Shown here: one piece after another, positions 44,669 to 53,239 of the stretch
Layout: each line of letters begins with the position of its first letter
Position numbering within the stretch: the stretch's first letter is position 1
DNA from: Desulfotomaculum sp.
Lineage (GTDB): Bacteria; Bacillota; Desulfotomaculia; Desulfotomaculales; Nap2-2B
DNA length: 64,000 bases
Direction: 5' to 3'
Assembly (NCBI GenBank): GCA_003513005.1
Contig: DOTD01000050.1
Coordinates: 1-64,000, forward strand
The notes under the pieces: model-generated
Databases searched by the model: none
Seen by the model: only the letters and a program-made list of their open reading frames with translations
What the model was told of the DNA's origin: nothing
Translations under genes and position numbers: made by a program

Positions 44669-45889
44669 ATGGGTTCGCTATCAGACATCAGGGTACTTGA
44701 GTTCGCCAGCCCATATGGCGGCTACGCAGGTAAGATGTTTGCCGATCTAGGCGCTGACGTGATCCACATCGAACCACCGGAAGGGGATCCGACAAGGTTT
44801 GTTTGGCCTTTTTACAAGGACAAGCCCGATCGGGAAGGAAGTTTAAAGTATCTTTACCACAATACCAGCAAACGCGGCATGGTACTTGATATAACCAGAC
44901 CGGAAGGGCAGGAAGTATTTTTAGAGCTTGTCAAAACCGCTGACATTGTTATTGAGGCTTTTAACCCCGGGTTTATGGAATCCCTGAGCCTGGGTTATGA
45001 AATTTTAAAAAAAGTAAACCCCAAGATCGTTTATGTTTCGATCACACCTTTTGGTCGGGAAGGTCCCTACGCAGATTTTCCGGGGTCAAACCTGACTGTA
45101 AGCGCGCTGGCCGGATGGCTGTATTTAGCCGGTACCGGCAACAACAAGCCTGCCCTGGCCTATGGTGAACAGGCCTATATGATGGCCTTTTGTTATGCCG
45201 CCAGCGGAGCTATGGCTGCTTTTTACGATGCGGAAGCGACCGGCGAAGGTCAGGTTGTTGAAATTTCCATGCAGGAAGCAGTGGTTACCGCCTGCGAGAA
45301 CGCCTGCCAGTACTGGGATCTTGAAAAGATCGAACGCAGGGCGACCGAGGAAATCGAGGCCGGCAGGAATGTTTACGAATGCAAGGACGGATATGTCAGC
45401 GCCATGTTCTCCATGGGTGACAACCGTTACCTCTGGGATCCGTTCTGGCAGTGGATGAAAGACGAAGGGCGTCCCGACCTAGCGGAAATTTTCGGCAGTG
45501 AAGACTTCAGAGGCCGGGCCTACAGGGCTACAGACGAAGCAAAACAGATTTTCAGGGAAAAAGCCGAGCCGTTTATCAAGCAGTTTGACAAAACATACAT
45601 ATACATTGAAACTCAGAAAAGGCGCACTGTCTGCTACCCGGTTAACGATCCCAAGGACGTATATGAAAATGAACAATTGAACTACCGGAACTATTTCAAG
45701 AAGCTCTACCATGAGAGCCTGGGCGGGGAAGTTACCTATCCCGGCGAGGTCTATTACCTGGAAAAAATGGAATGGGGCTTGAAGCCTGCGCCGACGTTCG
45801 GCCAGCACACAGTAGAAATTTTAAAGGAACTGGGCTATGCCGACGAACAGGTCGGTGCTCTAAAGGAAGGGGGTGTAGTAATTGGCTAA
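44669..45889 (+). CDS. bbsE: Class III (CaiB/BaiF) CoA-transferase subunit, BbsE-like
   Basis: A 406-residue family III CoA-transferase subunit. The position of the catalytic Asp of this family is held here by E167 (LAYGEQAYMMAF), while the partner gene keeps an Asp, which fits the asymmetric heteromer of succinyl-CoA:benzylsuccinate CoA-transferase. BbsEF activates benzylsuccinate to its CoA ester. The gene overlaps bbsF by 8 bases. Its first 110 codons occur again, decayed, at 49848. Confidence 0.85.
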   Translation: MGSLSDIRVLEFASPYGGYAGKMFADLGADVIHIEPPEGDPTRFVWPFYKDKPDREGSLKYLYHNTSKRGMVLDITRPEGQEVFLELVKTADIVIEAFNPGFMESLSLGYEILKKVNPKIVYVSITPFGREGPYADFPGSNLTVSALAGWLYLAGTGNNKPALAYGEQAYMMAFCYAASGAMAAFYDAEATGEGQVVEISMQEAVVTACENACQYWDLEKIERRATEEIEAGRNVYECKDGYVSAMFSMGDNRYLWDPFWQWMKDEGRPDLAEIFGSEDFRGRAYRATDEAKQIFREKAEPFIKQFDKTYIYIETQKRRTVCYPVNDPKDVYENEQLNYRNYFKKLYHESLGGEVTYPGEVYYLEKMEWGLKPAPTFGQHTVEILKELGYADEQVGALKEGGVVIG

Positions 45890-47102
45890 GCCGATATTAG
45901 ACGGAATTGTTGTCTGCGACTTCTCCTGGGTGGGAGCGGGTCCTATTACTACACAGAACCTTGGGATGATGGGCGCCACGATAATTCACATCGAAACGCA
46001 CAAGCGTCCGGAGATTTTAAGGATGACGCCGCCGTTTAAAGACAGAAAGCCCGGAGTCGAAAGAAGCGGCTACTTTTCACCGAGGAATGCCAACAAGCTG
46101 GGCCTTTCCCTGGATTTATCCAAGCCCGAAGCTATTGAAGTAGTCAAACGCCTTCTTACAATAAGTGACATTGTCATCAACAATTTTTCCTTCGGTGTCA
46201 TGGACAGATGGGGGCTGAGCTATGAAGATGTTAAGAAGATTAAGCCCGATATCATCTATATTGAAATGCCGCCGCAGGGAAGGACCGGGCCGCACAAGGA
46301 CTTCATGGCTTTCGGAGCGCTGATCAACGCCCTTGTCGGGGCTACCTTCCTAACCGGGCATCCCGATCAGAAACCGTCCGGAACAGGCACCAACTATACC
46401 GATCACGTTCCTGTTCCCGGCCACCTTACCTTTGCTATTATGGCGGCTTTAAGGCACCGTAGAAAGACCGGCGAGGGGCAGTTCATTGAGTTGGCCCAGT
46501 CACAGGCCGGGGTTAATATGGTATCAGCTATACCCGTAATGGACTATGCGGTAAACGGGCGGATCCAGCAGAGGATGGGAAACCGCCACCTTGAATTAGC
46601 TCCCCATAACTTATATAACTGCAAAGGAGAAAGAAACTGGATTGCCATTGCGGTATACAATGACCAGGAATGGGAATCCCTGAAGAAAGTTATGGGCAAC
46701 CCGGAGTGGGCCAACAATCCGAAGTTTGCTACGAATGAGGGCAGGAAGGCCAACGAGGACGAACTGGACGCCAAGATTGAAGAGTGGACCTCCGCCAAGT
46801 GGCACAGGCAACTGATGGACGAACTTGTCAAGGAGGGTGTCCGCGCCGGGGTGGTGCACAGCTGCCGCGACGTCACCGAAGACTACAACCTTGTGCAAAG
46901 GGGATTCTGGACATACCTGATGCATCCTGAAGCAGGCGTGGCGCTTTATAATCATAGTCCCATGAGAATGTCCAAGGCGCCTGTACTTTCAACTACGCCT
47001 GCCAACATGATCGGGCAGCACAACCAGCAGGTTCTGCGCGATCTTTTAAAATACACCGATGAAGAAATTAAGGAAATGGAAGAAAAGGGTGTACTTAATT
47101 AA
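45882..47102 (+). CDS. bbsF: Class III (CaiB/BaiF) CoA-transferase subunit, BbsF-like
   Basis: A 406-residue partner of the gene before it. D174 in GTNYTDHVPVPG aligns with the aspartate that forms the acyl anhydride intermediate in this family. TTG at 45882 lies within the end of bbsE, with GGAAGGGGG upstream. The same length and a different catalytic-site residue suggest the two subunits arose by duplication and specialised. Confidence 0.87.
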   Translation: MAKPILDGIVVCDFSWVGAGPITTQNLGMMGATIIHIETHKRPEILRMTPPFKDRKPGVERSGYFSPRNANKLGLSLDLSKPEAIEVVKRLLTISDIVINNFSFGVMDRWGLSYEDVKKIKPDIIYIEMPPQGRTGPHKDFMAFGALINALVGATFLTGHPDQKPSGTGTNYTDHVPVPGHLTFAIMAALRHRRKTGEGQFIELAQSQAGVNMVSAIPVMDYAVNGRIQQRMGNRHLELAPHNLYNCKGERNWIAIAVYNDQEWESLKKVMGNPEWANNPKFATNEGRKANEDELDAKIEEWTSAKWHRQLMDELVKEGVRAGVVHSCRDVTEDYNLVQRGFWTYLMHPEAGVALYNHSPMRMSKAPVLSTTPANMIGQHNQQVLRDLLKYTDEEIKEMEEKGVLN

Positions 47103-47153
47103 TCTTTGAAATTAGTCTTTGAAAAGATGTAAGTTAAGGAGGTTGTTTGCTTA

Positions 47154-48359
47154 ATGGATTTTACCTTACCCGAAGAATTCGTGATGCTTAAAAAGATGGT
47201 CCGCAAGTTTACCGAGAATGAAATAATGCCGCTGGAGATGACTGTAATCGAACGAGAATCCGAACGGGGCTTTGAAGCGAAAGCGTCAATTCCCCCCGAA
47301 GAGGAGAAGAAGATCCTGGCCAAAGCCAAAGACCTCGGCCTCTGGGGTATAGACGTGCCGGAAGAGCACGGCGGGCAGGGCTTGGGCATGCTGGCAAAAA
47401 TGCTTGTGGAAGAGGAAATGGCCAGGTCCATCTGCTGGATCTTCCTTCCTCCGGATTCCCCAAACCTGGACTTCCTCGCCAACGCCTGCAGGCCGGAACA
47501 GTATGAGGATTACTTGCTCCCATACTCGCGTGGTGAGAAGACCTCCGCATTAGCCCTTACCGAAGCCAACGCCGGCAGCGACGCCGCCGGCATCCAGCTG
47601 CGGGCGGACCGCAAGGGAGACAAATGGGTTCTAAACGGGACCAAGCTCTGGATCAGCTTTGGCCCCAAGGCGGATTTCTTTATTATAATCGCTGTAACCG
47701 ACAAGGTGAAGAAGCAGAGGGGCGGTTTTACCGCTTTCCTGGTCGACAAGGGCACCCCTGGCTTCACAATTTTGCGCAACATACCGTGCATCGGCGACAT
47801 GCTTGTTTACGAGCTGCTTCTGGAAGATGTGGTTCTTGATGACAGCAAGGTGCTCGGTGAAGTGGGGCAGGCTTTTGTTCCCCTGCAGAACCGTCTTGGC
47901 GTGAGAAGAATTGAACTGGCTGCAAGATGCTGCGGCGCCGCTACCAGGTGCATGGAACTGATGCTTACCCAGGCCAGAGTCCGGGAGACTTTCGGCAAGC
48001 CTATCGGGGACCGTCAGTTTATCCAGGGGATGATTGCTGATTCGACAGTCGAAATACACGCTGCGCGCTTGATGGTTTACCACGCGGCCAGCAAGTACGA
48101 TTCCGGTGAAAAGGACCTGCGCGTCGAGGGCGCGATGACGAAGGTATACGGTACCGAGATGCTGCAGAGAGTCTCTGATAAAGCGATCCAGATGCACGGA
48201 GCGCTCGGTTTGAGCAAAGAGATGGTTCTTGAGTACATCTACCGTCTATGCCGTGTCTGGCGTATTGTGGAAGGCCCCTCCGAAATTCACCGCTGGCTGA
48301 CGGCCAGACAGATTATTAGAAGTGAAAAGCCTTATGAAACTATAGTAGGAATGCTGTAA
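47154..48359 (+). CDS. bbsG: Acyl-CoA dehydrogenase, BbsG-like
   Basis: FAD dehydrogenase of 401 residues. TEANAGSDAAG binds flavin/substrate, and the Glu of VEGPSEIHR near the C-terminus aligns with the catalytic base of medium-chain type enzymes. By order this is BbsG, which oxidises (R)-benzylsuccinyl-CoA to phenylitaconyl-CoA. It differs clearly from the two paralogous dehydrogenases at 33863 and 37117. Ribosome site AAGGAGG lies 12 bases before ATG. Confidence 0.87.
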   Translation: MDFTLPEEFVMLKKMVRKFTENEIMPLEMTVIERESERGFEAKASIPPEEEKKILAKAKDLGLWGIDVPEEHGGQGLGMLAKMLVEEEMARSICWIFLPPDSPNLDFLANACRPEQYEDYLLPYSRGEKTSALALTEANAGSDAAGIQLRADRKGDKWVLNGTKLWISFGPKADFFIIIAVTDKVKKQRGGFTAFLVDKGTPGFTILRNIPCIGDMLVYELLLEDVVLDDSKVLGEVGQAFVPLQNRLGVRRIELAARCCGAATRCMELMLTQARVRETFGKPIGDRQFIQGMIADSTVEIHAARLMVYHAASKYDSGEKDLRVEGAMTKVYGTEMLQRVSDKAIQMHGALGLSKEMVLEYIYRLCRVWRIVEGPSEIHRWLTARQIIRSEKPYETIVGML

Positions 48360-48414
48360 ATAATAGCTGTAAATAATATTTGTAAATAATATTAATGAAT
48401 AAGGAGGTAAAATT

Positions 48415-49194
48415 ATGAGCACTGGAACTCTGGTTTTCACCAAGGAAGGCCATATAGGTATTCTTACCCTCAATAATCCCGATGCCTTGAACGCTCTGCC
48501 GCTGGAAGGATGGGAAGAGCTGCGCGAGACCTGTTTTGAGATCAAAAAGGACCCGGACGTCCGGGTGGTAGTTATCACCGGAACAGGTGACCGGGCTTTC
48601 TGTACAGGGACCGATCTCAAGAAGACAGCCAAAATGGCGGATGAAAGTTTCGTCGCCACCTACTTCGACTGGGAAACCTATCTGTCAGGTTTAAAGATGT
48701 GGAAACCTACTATAGCGGCCATCAACGGCTTTTGCATCGGCGGCGGCCTGGAAATGGCTCTGGCCTGTGATCTAAGAGTAGCTTCCTCCAAGGCTTCTTT
48801 TGCCCTTACCGAAGTTAAAGTGGCCAGCCTGCCCGGGCTTGGCGGGATGCAGCGCCTGATCAGGACTGTTCCCAAGGCTGTGGCCATGAAGATGATCCTT
48901 GGCGCAGAGCGCATCAATGCCCAGGAAGCTTACCGGATCGGCTTGATCAGCGATGTGTTTGAGCCGGAAGCCCTTATGGAAAACGCGATGAAGATTGCCG
49001 CCCAGATTGCAGCCAACGCTCCGCTGTCGGTTAAAGCAGCCAAGCAGGCATGTATTGTAGGCGCTGATCTGCCCCTTGACCAAGCAATCATGTACGACTA
49101 CATGCTCTGGGGTATTCTGCGTGACACCGAGGACAGGCTGGAAGGCCGCAAAGCTTTTGCCGAAAAGAGACCTCCGCAGTATAAAGGCAGATAA
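48415..49194 (+). CDS. bbsH: Enoyl-CoA hydratase, BbsH-like
   Basis: Crotonase-fold hydratase of 259 residues. The oxyanion-hole CIGGGLEMALA and both catalytic glutamates, E113 and E133 (20 apart, as in rat mitochondrial hydratase), are present. By order it is BbsH, phenylitaconyl-CoA hydratase. AAGGAGG precedes the ATG. It is the last gene; a strong terminator follows. Confidence 0.87.
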   Translation: MSTGTLVFTKEGHIGILTLNNPDALNALPLEGWEELRETCFEIKKDPDVRVVVITGTGDRAFCTGTDLKKTAKMADESFVATYFDWETYLSGLKMWKPTIAAINGFCIGGGLEMALACDLRVASSKASFALTEVKVASLPGLGGMQRLIRTVPKAVAMKMILGAERINAQEAYRIGLISDVFEPEALMENAMKIAAQIAANAPLSVKAAKQACIVGADLPLDQAIMYDYMLWGILRDTEDRLEGRKAFAEKRPPQYKGR

Positions 49195-49214
49195 AGAAAC
49201 AAACATCAAAGAGA

Positions 49215-49245
49215 AAAAAAGCGCCGTGAAAAGCGGCGCTTTTTT
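49215..49245 (+). terminator. Terminator of the bbs operon
   Basis: GCGCCG/CGGCGC stem with A6 and T6 tails (49215-49226 and 49234-49245). A degenerate look-alike ends the duplicate at 50195-50225. Confidence 0.92.
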
Positions 49246-49256
49246 AATCGCCCACA

Positions 49257-49306
49257 GACACAGGGGGACGGTACTCCCAGACACAGGGGGACGGTACTCC
49301 TGTGTC
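49257..49306 (+). repeat. Two tandem GGGGACGGTA-type dispersed repeats
   Basis: GACACAGGGGGACGGTACTC at 49257, repeated from 49280 with inverted ends GACACAGG/CCTGTGTC (49280-49287, 49299-49306). Same family as 12546-12573. Confidence 0.85.
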
Positions 49307-49324
49307 CCCTGAGTCCTTTAAGAA

Positions 49325-49500
49325 AGGTCAACTGCCTACGTGCTCATGTTCGCCTCTTATACTTGTACGAACTCGTTCACCCTCGGGCTCGGTCAAAACT
49401 CGGCGCTTACGCGCCTCAAACACTTCCCTCGCTTAACCTCGGGTTCACTCGTCTTCGAATAAAGGCTCAAAATCGCAATTGAGGCATTGACTTCCCTTAT
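49325..49500 (-). repeat. Dispersed repeat family, full-length copy C
   Basis: Reverse-strand counterpart of copy B at 36864-37050, similar from end to end apart from small gaps. It directly follows the tandem GGGGACGG repeats, as copy A does. Confidence 0.85.
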
Positions 49501-49608
49501 TTGATCCGGCGAAGGCACGATTGTGGCAATAATCTAAGGCTTGCCAGGATTAAATAATGCCAAACCTTACTTTTTTGTTGTTAAAAATACAAAATTATTG
49601 TAGCTGTT

Positions 49609-49638
49609 TTGACTTAACCGGTCAGTCAAATTATTTAT
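49609..49638 (+). promoter_or_regulatory. Promoter-like site with ACCGGT-centred inverted repeat
   Basis: TTGACT (49609-49614), 17-bp spacer and TATTTA. The spacer holds ACCGGT flanked by TTGACT and AGTCAA (49609-49629), the style of a TetR-family operator. It lies upstream of the broken bbsE copy. Confidence 0.4.
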
Positions 49639-49770
49639 GATAAAGATTAAGGACCCGGATTACCACAATAATTACGGAGCCGGGCAAAAATGATAAGGGA
49701 TTGCTGAAGGTGGCGGCAGCCCATCCTCTGCTGGACCCGGCCGTTAACCGCATAGTCCATTACGGGTATA

Positions 49771-49804
49771 GAGAAGGGGTTGCCGAAATAGCAGACCCCT
49801 TTTC
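49771..49804 (+). promoter_or_regulatory. Hairpin upstream of the truncated bbsE copy
   Basis: GGGGT/ACCCC hairpin matching the one at 44587-44624, with the loop TGCCGAAATAGCAG against TGCCAATATAGCGG. Confidence 0.6.
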
Positions 49805-49847
49805 TGTATGCTGTAAAAAATAAAAAAATCAGAGGGAAGGTGAAAAG

Positions 49848-50192
49848 ATGGGTTCACTTGCAGACATCAGGGTACTTGAGTTTGCCAGCCAGTATGGCGC
49901 ATACGCAGGTAAGATGTTTGCCGATCTGAGCGCTGACGTAATCCACATCGAACCCCCGGAAGGGGATCCGACAAGGTTTGTTTGGCCTTTTTACAAGGAC
50001 AAGCCCGATCGGGAAGGAAGTTTGAAGTATCTTTACCACAATACCAGCAAACGCGGCCTGGTGCTTGATATAACCAGGTCGGAAGGGCAAGAAGTGTTTT
50101 TAAAGCTGGTCAAAACCTCAGATATTGTCATTGAAAGTTTTAACCCCGGGTTTATGGAATCTTTAGGTTTGGGTTATTATATTGTACTTTAA
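49848..50192 (+). pseudogene. Truncated bbsE copy
   Basis: The 114-codon frame matches the first 110 residues of bbsE (44669) closely in protein and DNA, then diverges to YIVL and a stop. The catalytic domain is missing (the full protein has 406 residues), so it cannot work as a CoA-transferase. The ribosome site and the upstream hairpin were copied with it. A terminator similar to that of bbsH follows at once, as if an entire second operon had lost its middle. Confidence 0.9.
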
Positions 50193-50194
50193 GT

Positions 50195-50225
50195 AAAAAA
50201 GCGTCGTTAAAAGCGGTGCTTTTTT
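50195..50225 (+). terminator. Terminator after the truncated bbsE copy
   Basis: A6-GCGTCG / CGGTGC-T6 hairpin with two G-U pairs; a decayed version of the bbs terminator at 49215-49245. Confidence 0.8.
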
Positions 50226-50476
50226 ATTCCCTTAAAACTGCAGACAGCTCCGTCCCTGTGTTACCTTACCCTTCTTGATATAGAAAAGCGCCGGCTTTTA
50301 ATAGCGGCATCTTTTTGTTTAACCCTCCTGTGAACAAGTTAATGTCCTTTTATCATAGTTTACCGCCAGCCGGTCCGATATCTTTTTCTAATTTTTTTTA
50401 GCAAAGTTTTCTTTACCGCACATTTATTTCTGTAACTCATATATATATTAATAGATTATTTTTGAAAGGGGGAAGT
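50226..50476. other. Gap before the SipL-like gene
   Basis: About 250 AT-rich bases. The stretch CATATATATATTA at 50438 could be the -10 region of a sporulation sigma factor, but no reliable -35 is seen. No gene is visible. Confidence 0.35.
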
Positions 50477-52024
50477 ATGCATATGGCGCAAAATGCACAG
50501 ACCACAGAAAAGCTGCGCGTTCACCAGGTAGTCAGCGAAGAAACGCAGCAGGTTGTGGTTCGTGGCAAAGTAACCGTACCTGAAGCAAAGCCGGATGTGG
50601 ACAAAATTCTTTCTACGGATAAAACGGTAAATATCGAAAAAACAGAAGTAGTGCCTGACAAAGTTATAGTTGAAGGAAATATAATCTTACAGGTAGTTTA
50701 TATTACCTTTGAGCCAGCACATTCCGTTCATCATATGCACGCAAAGATACCGTTTACAGCCTTTGTTGACGTGCCCGACGCGGAGCCGGGGATGGAAGTG
50801 ATGGTAAGGGCTAAAATTGAGGATGTAAACATTGCTCCCAGCCGTGATGATGTCCGGGTATTTGATGTGGCCGCTGTACTTTCAGTGTTTGCCAAAGTTA
50901 CCGAAGTTCAGGATGTTGATATTTTGACCGAGTGTCCTGCCGGAGCTACCTGCAAATCTGAGACCATTAAGATTGACCACGTTGTTGCCAGTAAGACCAA
51001 GCAAGTGGTAGCCAGTGATGTGTTCCATGTTCCGGAGGAAAAACCTTCGGCTGAGAAAATTCTTGACACTATGACCACTGCAGAAGTTACCAACATACGG
51101 GTACTGAAGAACAAGATAATTGTAGACGGTAATGTAAAAATCAACATCATATACGTTGCCATGGAGCCTGAACAATCGGTACATGAAATGCACAGGACCT
51201 TCTCGTTTAATGATTTTATTGAAGTGCCCGGTGTTCGCTCAGACTCGGATGTAAGAGTTGATGTGTTAGTGGAAAGCGCAGATGTTGACCAGCACACTCC
51301 CGACCGTTTGTCGGCAGACGTAGTTTTAATGCTCACAGCAAGGGCTTTTGAGACAAAACGAGTTAAAGTGATTACTGAGATATCCGGAGCACATGCCAAA
51401 ATGGCAAGGCTGAAAATCGATCATGTCGTCGGCGAGGACAGCACCCAGGTTGTATTGCGGGATACCTTTTCAACTCCTGAACCCGAACCGGTTATCGAAA
51501 AAGTTTTAAAAACCTCGGTTGATAAAGCGGAAGTGAGAGAAACAAGAATACTCAAGGATAAAGTCATCATCCGGGGCGATGTGTTTGTTGAAGTAACTTA
51601 TGTTGCCGGCCTTCCGGAACAACCTGTACACGTTATACGCCGGAAAATCCCCTTCCATACCTTTGTTGAGATACCGGGAGTGGAAGAGGGTATGGACATC
51701 GATGTTACCGTGACCAGCGAGTATGCTACTGCCGGTTATGAACTCTGTCATATTACTATTGAACTGGTCATTAAAGTGACTGCCAAGGCCATTGAAACTA
51801 TGCAGAAGGATGTTGTAGTCGAAACTGAAGTCCCGGCGCCGGTTTGCCCACCGGGAGAAATAATCGACTATACCATCAAATCGGGAGATACATTCTATTC
51901 GATAGCTCAAAAGTATGGGACGACGGTAAATGCGATCATACAGGCCAATCCGGGGGTCAACCCCGAGAATTTAAAGGTGGGGCAGGTTATTAAAGTGCCT
52001 TGTACCCCCCCGGCAAAAGGATAA
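50477..52024 (+). CDS. SipL-like spore protein (three SPOCS/DUF3794 repeats and LysM)
   Basis: A 515-residue protein with three similar SPOCS blocks (each with a VVxGKV/VIVEGN..VVYIT strand set; about 15-155, 170-310 and 325-460) and a C-terminal LysM domain (YTIKSGDTFYSIAQKYG, then PENLKVGQVIKVP). This is the layout of SipL, the clostridial coat-morphogenesis protein that works with SpoIVA on the forespore surface. AGGGGG at 50467 supports ATG 50477; the TTG at 50462 overlaps that site. No signal peptide is seen. Confidence 0.85.
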   Translation: MHMAQNAQTTEKLRVHQVVSEETQQVVVRGKVTVPEAKPDVDKILSTDKTVNIEKTEVVPDKVIVEGNIILQVVYITFEPAHSVHHMHAKIPFTAFVDVPDAEPGMEVMVRAKIEDVNIAPSRDDVRVFDVAAVLSVFAKVTEVQDVDILTECPAGATCKSETIKIDHVVASKTKQVVASDVFHVPEEKPSAEKILDTMTTAEVTNIRVLKNKIIVDGNVKINIIYVAMEPEQSVHEMHRTFSFNDFIEVPGVRSDSDVRVDVLVESADVDQHTPDRLSADVVLMLTARAFETKRVKVITEISGAHAKMARLKIDHVVGEDSTQVVLRDTFSTPEPEPVIEKVLKTSVDKAEVRETRILKDKVIIRGDVFVEVTYVAGLPEQPVHVIRRKIPFHTFVEIPGVEEGMDIDVTVTSEYATAGYELCHITIELVIKVTAKAIETMQKDVVVETEVPAPVCPPGEIIDYTIKSGDTFYSIAQKYGTTVNAIIQANPGVNPENLKVGQVIKVPCTPPAKG

Positions 52025-52054
52025 AAAATAAATTGTATAAGGAGGTTTTAGTGT

Positions 52055-53113
52055 ATGCCTATGCAGTACGAGTATACAGAACCGGAACAGGTAACCTGTA
52101 TGAAGGTTGTTACTCCGGTAGTACTGGCTGATGAAGAAGCGCAGGTACTTATTGACAAAGCAGTTCATCTGCCCGAACTCTGCAAGAAAGTCGATCACAT
52201 TGACGCCTGGGTTATGAATCTGCAGACGGATCCAGTCTTTATTCATGAGCATCTAGGAAACTGGAATATGGTAATCCCGAAAGAGTGGCACGGCCATTTC
52301 AGTCATTGTGTCGGCGGTATAGCGGTTGTAAAGAAAGTTATTGTCAGCGGTGTTCTTCATAAGCAAATTTACTATGTTAACAAAGACGACGTTGTCAAAC
52401 ATCTCCAAGAGGAAATCCATTTTTCTAAAATGGTGGAATTAAGACGTCCTCAACCCGTTCTTGACGAGGACGAAGTAGAAATTAAATTTTTCAAGCCGCG
52501 GATTGATGTAGAATGGGATCTGATCAGGGGCGGCAGGTTACAGCAGACCGGGGTAGTTATAATCAGACTAAAAATTGTTGAAAATCGCCAAATTTATGTC
52601 CAAACCTGTCCCAATCCTGAAGAAGGTCCGGAAGGAAACTTGCTGGAAGATCCCGGCCTGGAGCAATGGGCTGGAAACGTTCCCATCTTCTGGGGAGCGT
52701 CAAATGTCGGTCGGACTACCATAGCTCATACGGGTAGTTACGCCGCCGAGCTAGGTATGGTTCCGAGTCAGCAGGCCGCTTTGTTCCAGTCAGTAAGAAT
52801 TCCGATTCGCGCAGGAATGGTTCATAAGCTGTCTTTCTGGGCAAGAGAGGATAAGTTCGGCAATAGCGACTATACGCTAACTGCTCAGGTGCGTTTCTTT
52901 AACAGAGTCGGGCTGCCGGTCGGCGGGGCCAGCAATAATTATCCGTGCTCGGCTATCTCGGATACTGCCTATCAGCAATTTATGATTAACATTCCCGAAG
53001 CGCCGGGTAATGCTACCACGGCAGTTGTCGAATTTCTCTTTCAGCCCAATACCGGGAATGCCAGTACTGTTAAGATCGACGATGTCGATTTGGCGGCTGT
53101 TCGTTTTAAATAA
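52055..53113 (+). CDS. SPOCS-like protein with C-terminal beta-sandwich domain
   Basis: A 352-residue protein. The first 190 residues resemble a SPOCS/DUF3794 block with two Cys-His-containing loops (HGHFSHCVGG). The C-terminal 150 residues look like a carbohydrate-binding or NTTRR-F1-type jelly roll (NLLEDPGLEQW, FWG, HTGSYAAELG, FQSVRIPIRAGM, LSFWARED). It follows the SipL-like gene by 30 bases with AAGGAGG. A spore coat or exosporium role is inferred. Confidence 0.65.
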   Translation: MPMQYEYTEPEQVTCMKVVTPVVLADEEAQVLIDKAVHLPELCKKVDHIDAWVMNLQTDPVFIHEHLGNWNMVIPKEWHGHFSHCVGGIAVVKKVIVSGVLHKQIYYVNKDDVVKHLQEEIHFSKMVELRRPQPVLDEDEVEIKFFKPRIDVEWDLIRGGRLQQTGVVIIRLKIVENRQIYVQTCPNPEEGPEGNLLEDPGLEQWAGNVPIFWGASNVGRTTIAHTGSYAAELGMVPSQQAALFQSVRIPIRAGMVHKLSFWAREDKFGNSDYTLTAQVRFFNRVGLPVGGASNNYPCSAISDTAYQQFMINIPEAPGNATTAVVEFLFQPNTGNASTVKIDDVDLAAVRFK

Positions 53114-53144
53114 CAAGACAAATTGCTTTCAACGGGAATAATGG

Positions 53145-53176
53145 GAGAAGCTGTTTAGGCAGCTTTTCTTTTTTTT
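53145..53176 (+). terminator. Terminator after the SPOCS-beta-sandwich gene
   Basis: Stem GAGAAGCTG/CAGCTTTTC (53145-53153, 53160-53168) followed by T8. Confidence 0.85.
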
Positions 53177-53239
53177 GGAGGAGATTTTTAAATATTCCAG
53201 CGCTGTCTGCAATACATTTGTAAGTAGAGGTGACTAGAT

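Noticed and set aside
41364..49194. bbs-like block as an ordinary fatty acid or carnitine operon
   Set aside because: The pairing of DUF35 with SCP2-type thiolase, the twin SDRs and the twin CoA-transferases in this exact order is not seen in those pathways to my knowledge.
49848..50192. Truncated bbsE copy as a functional short CoA-transferase
   Set aside because: It lacks the catalytic residue position and most of the fold, and ends in unrelated residues just before a terminator.
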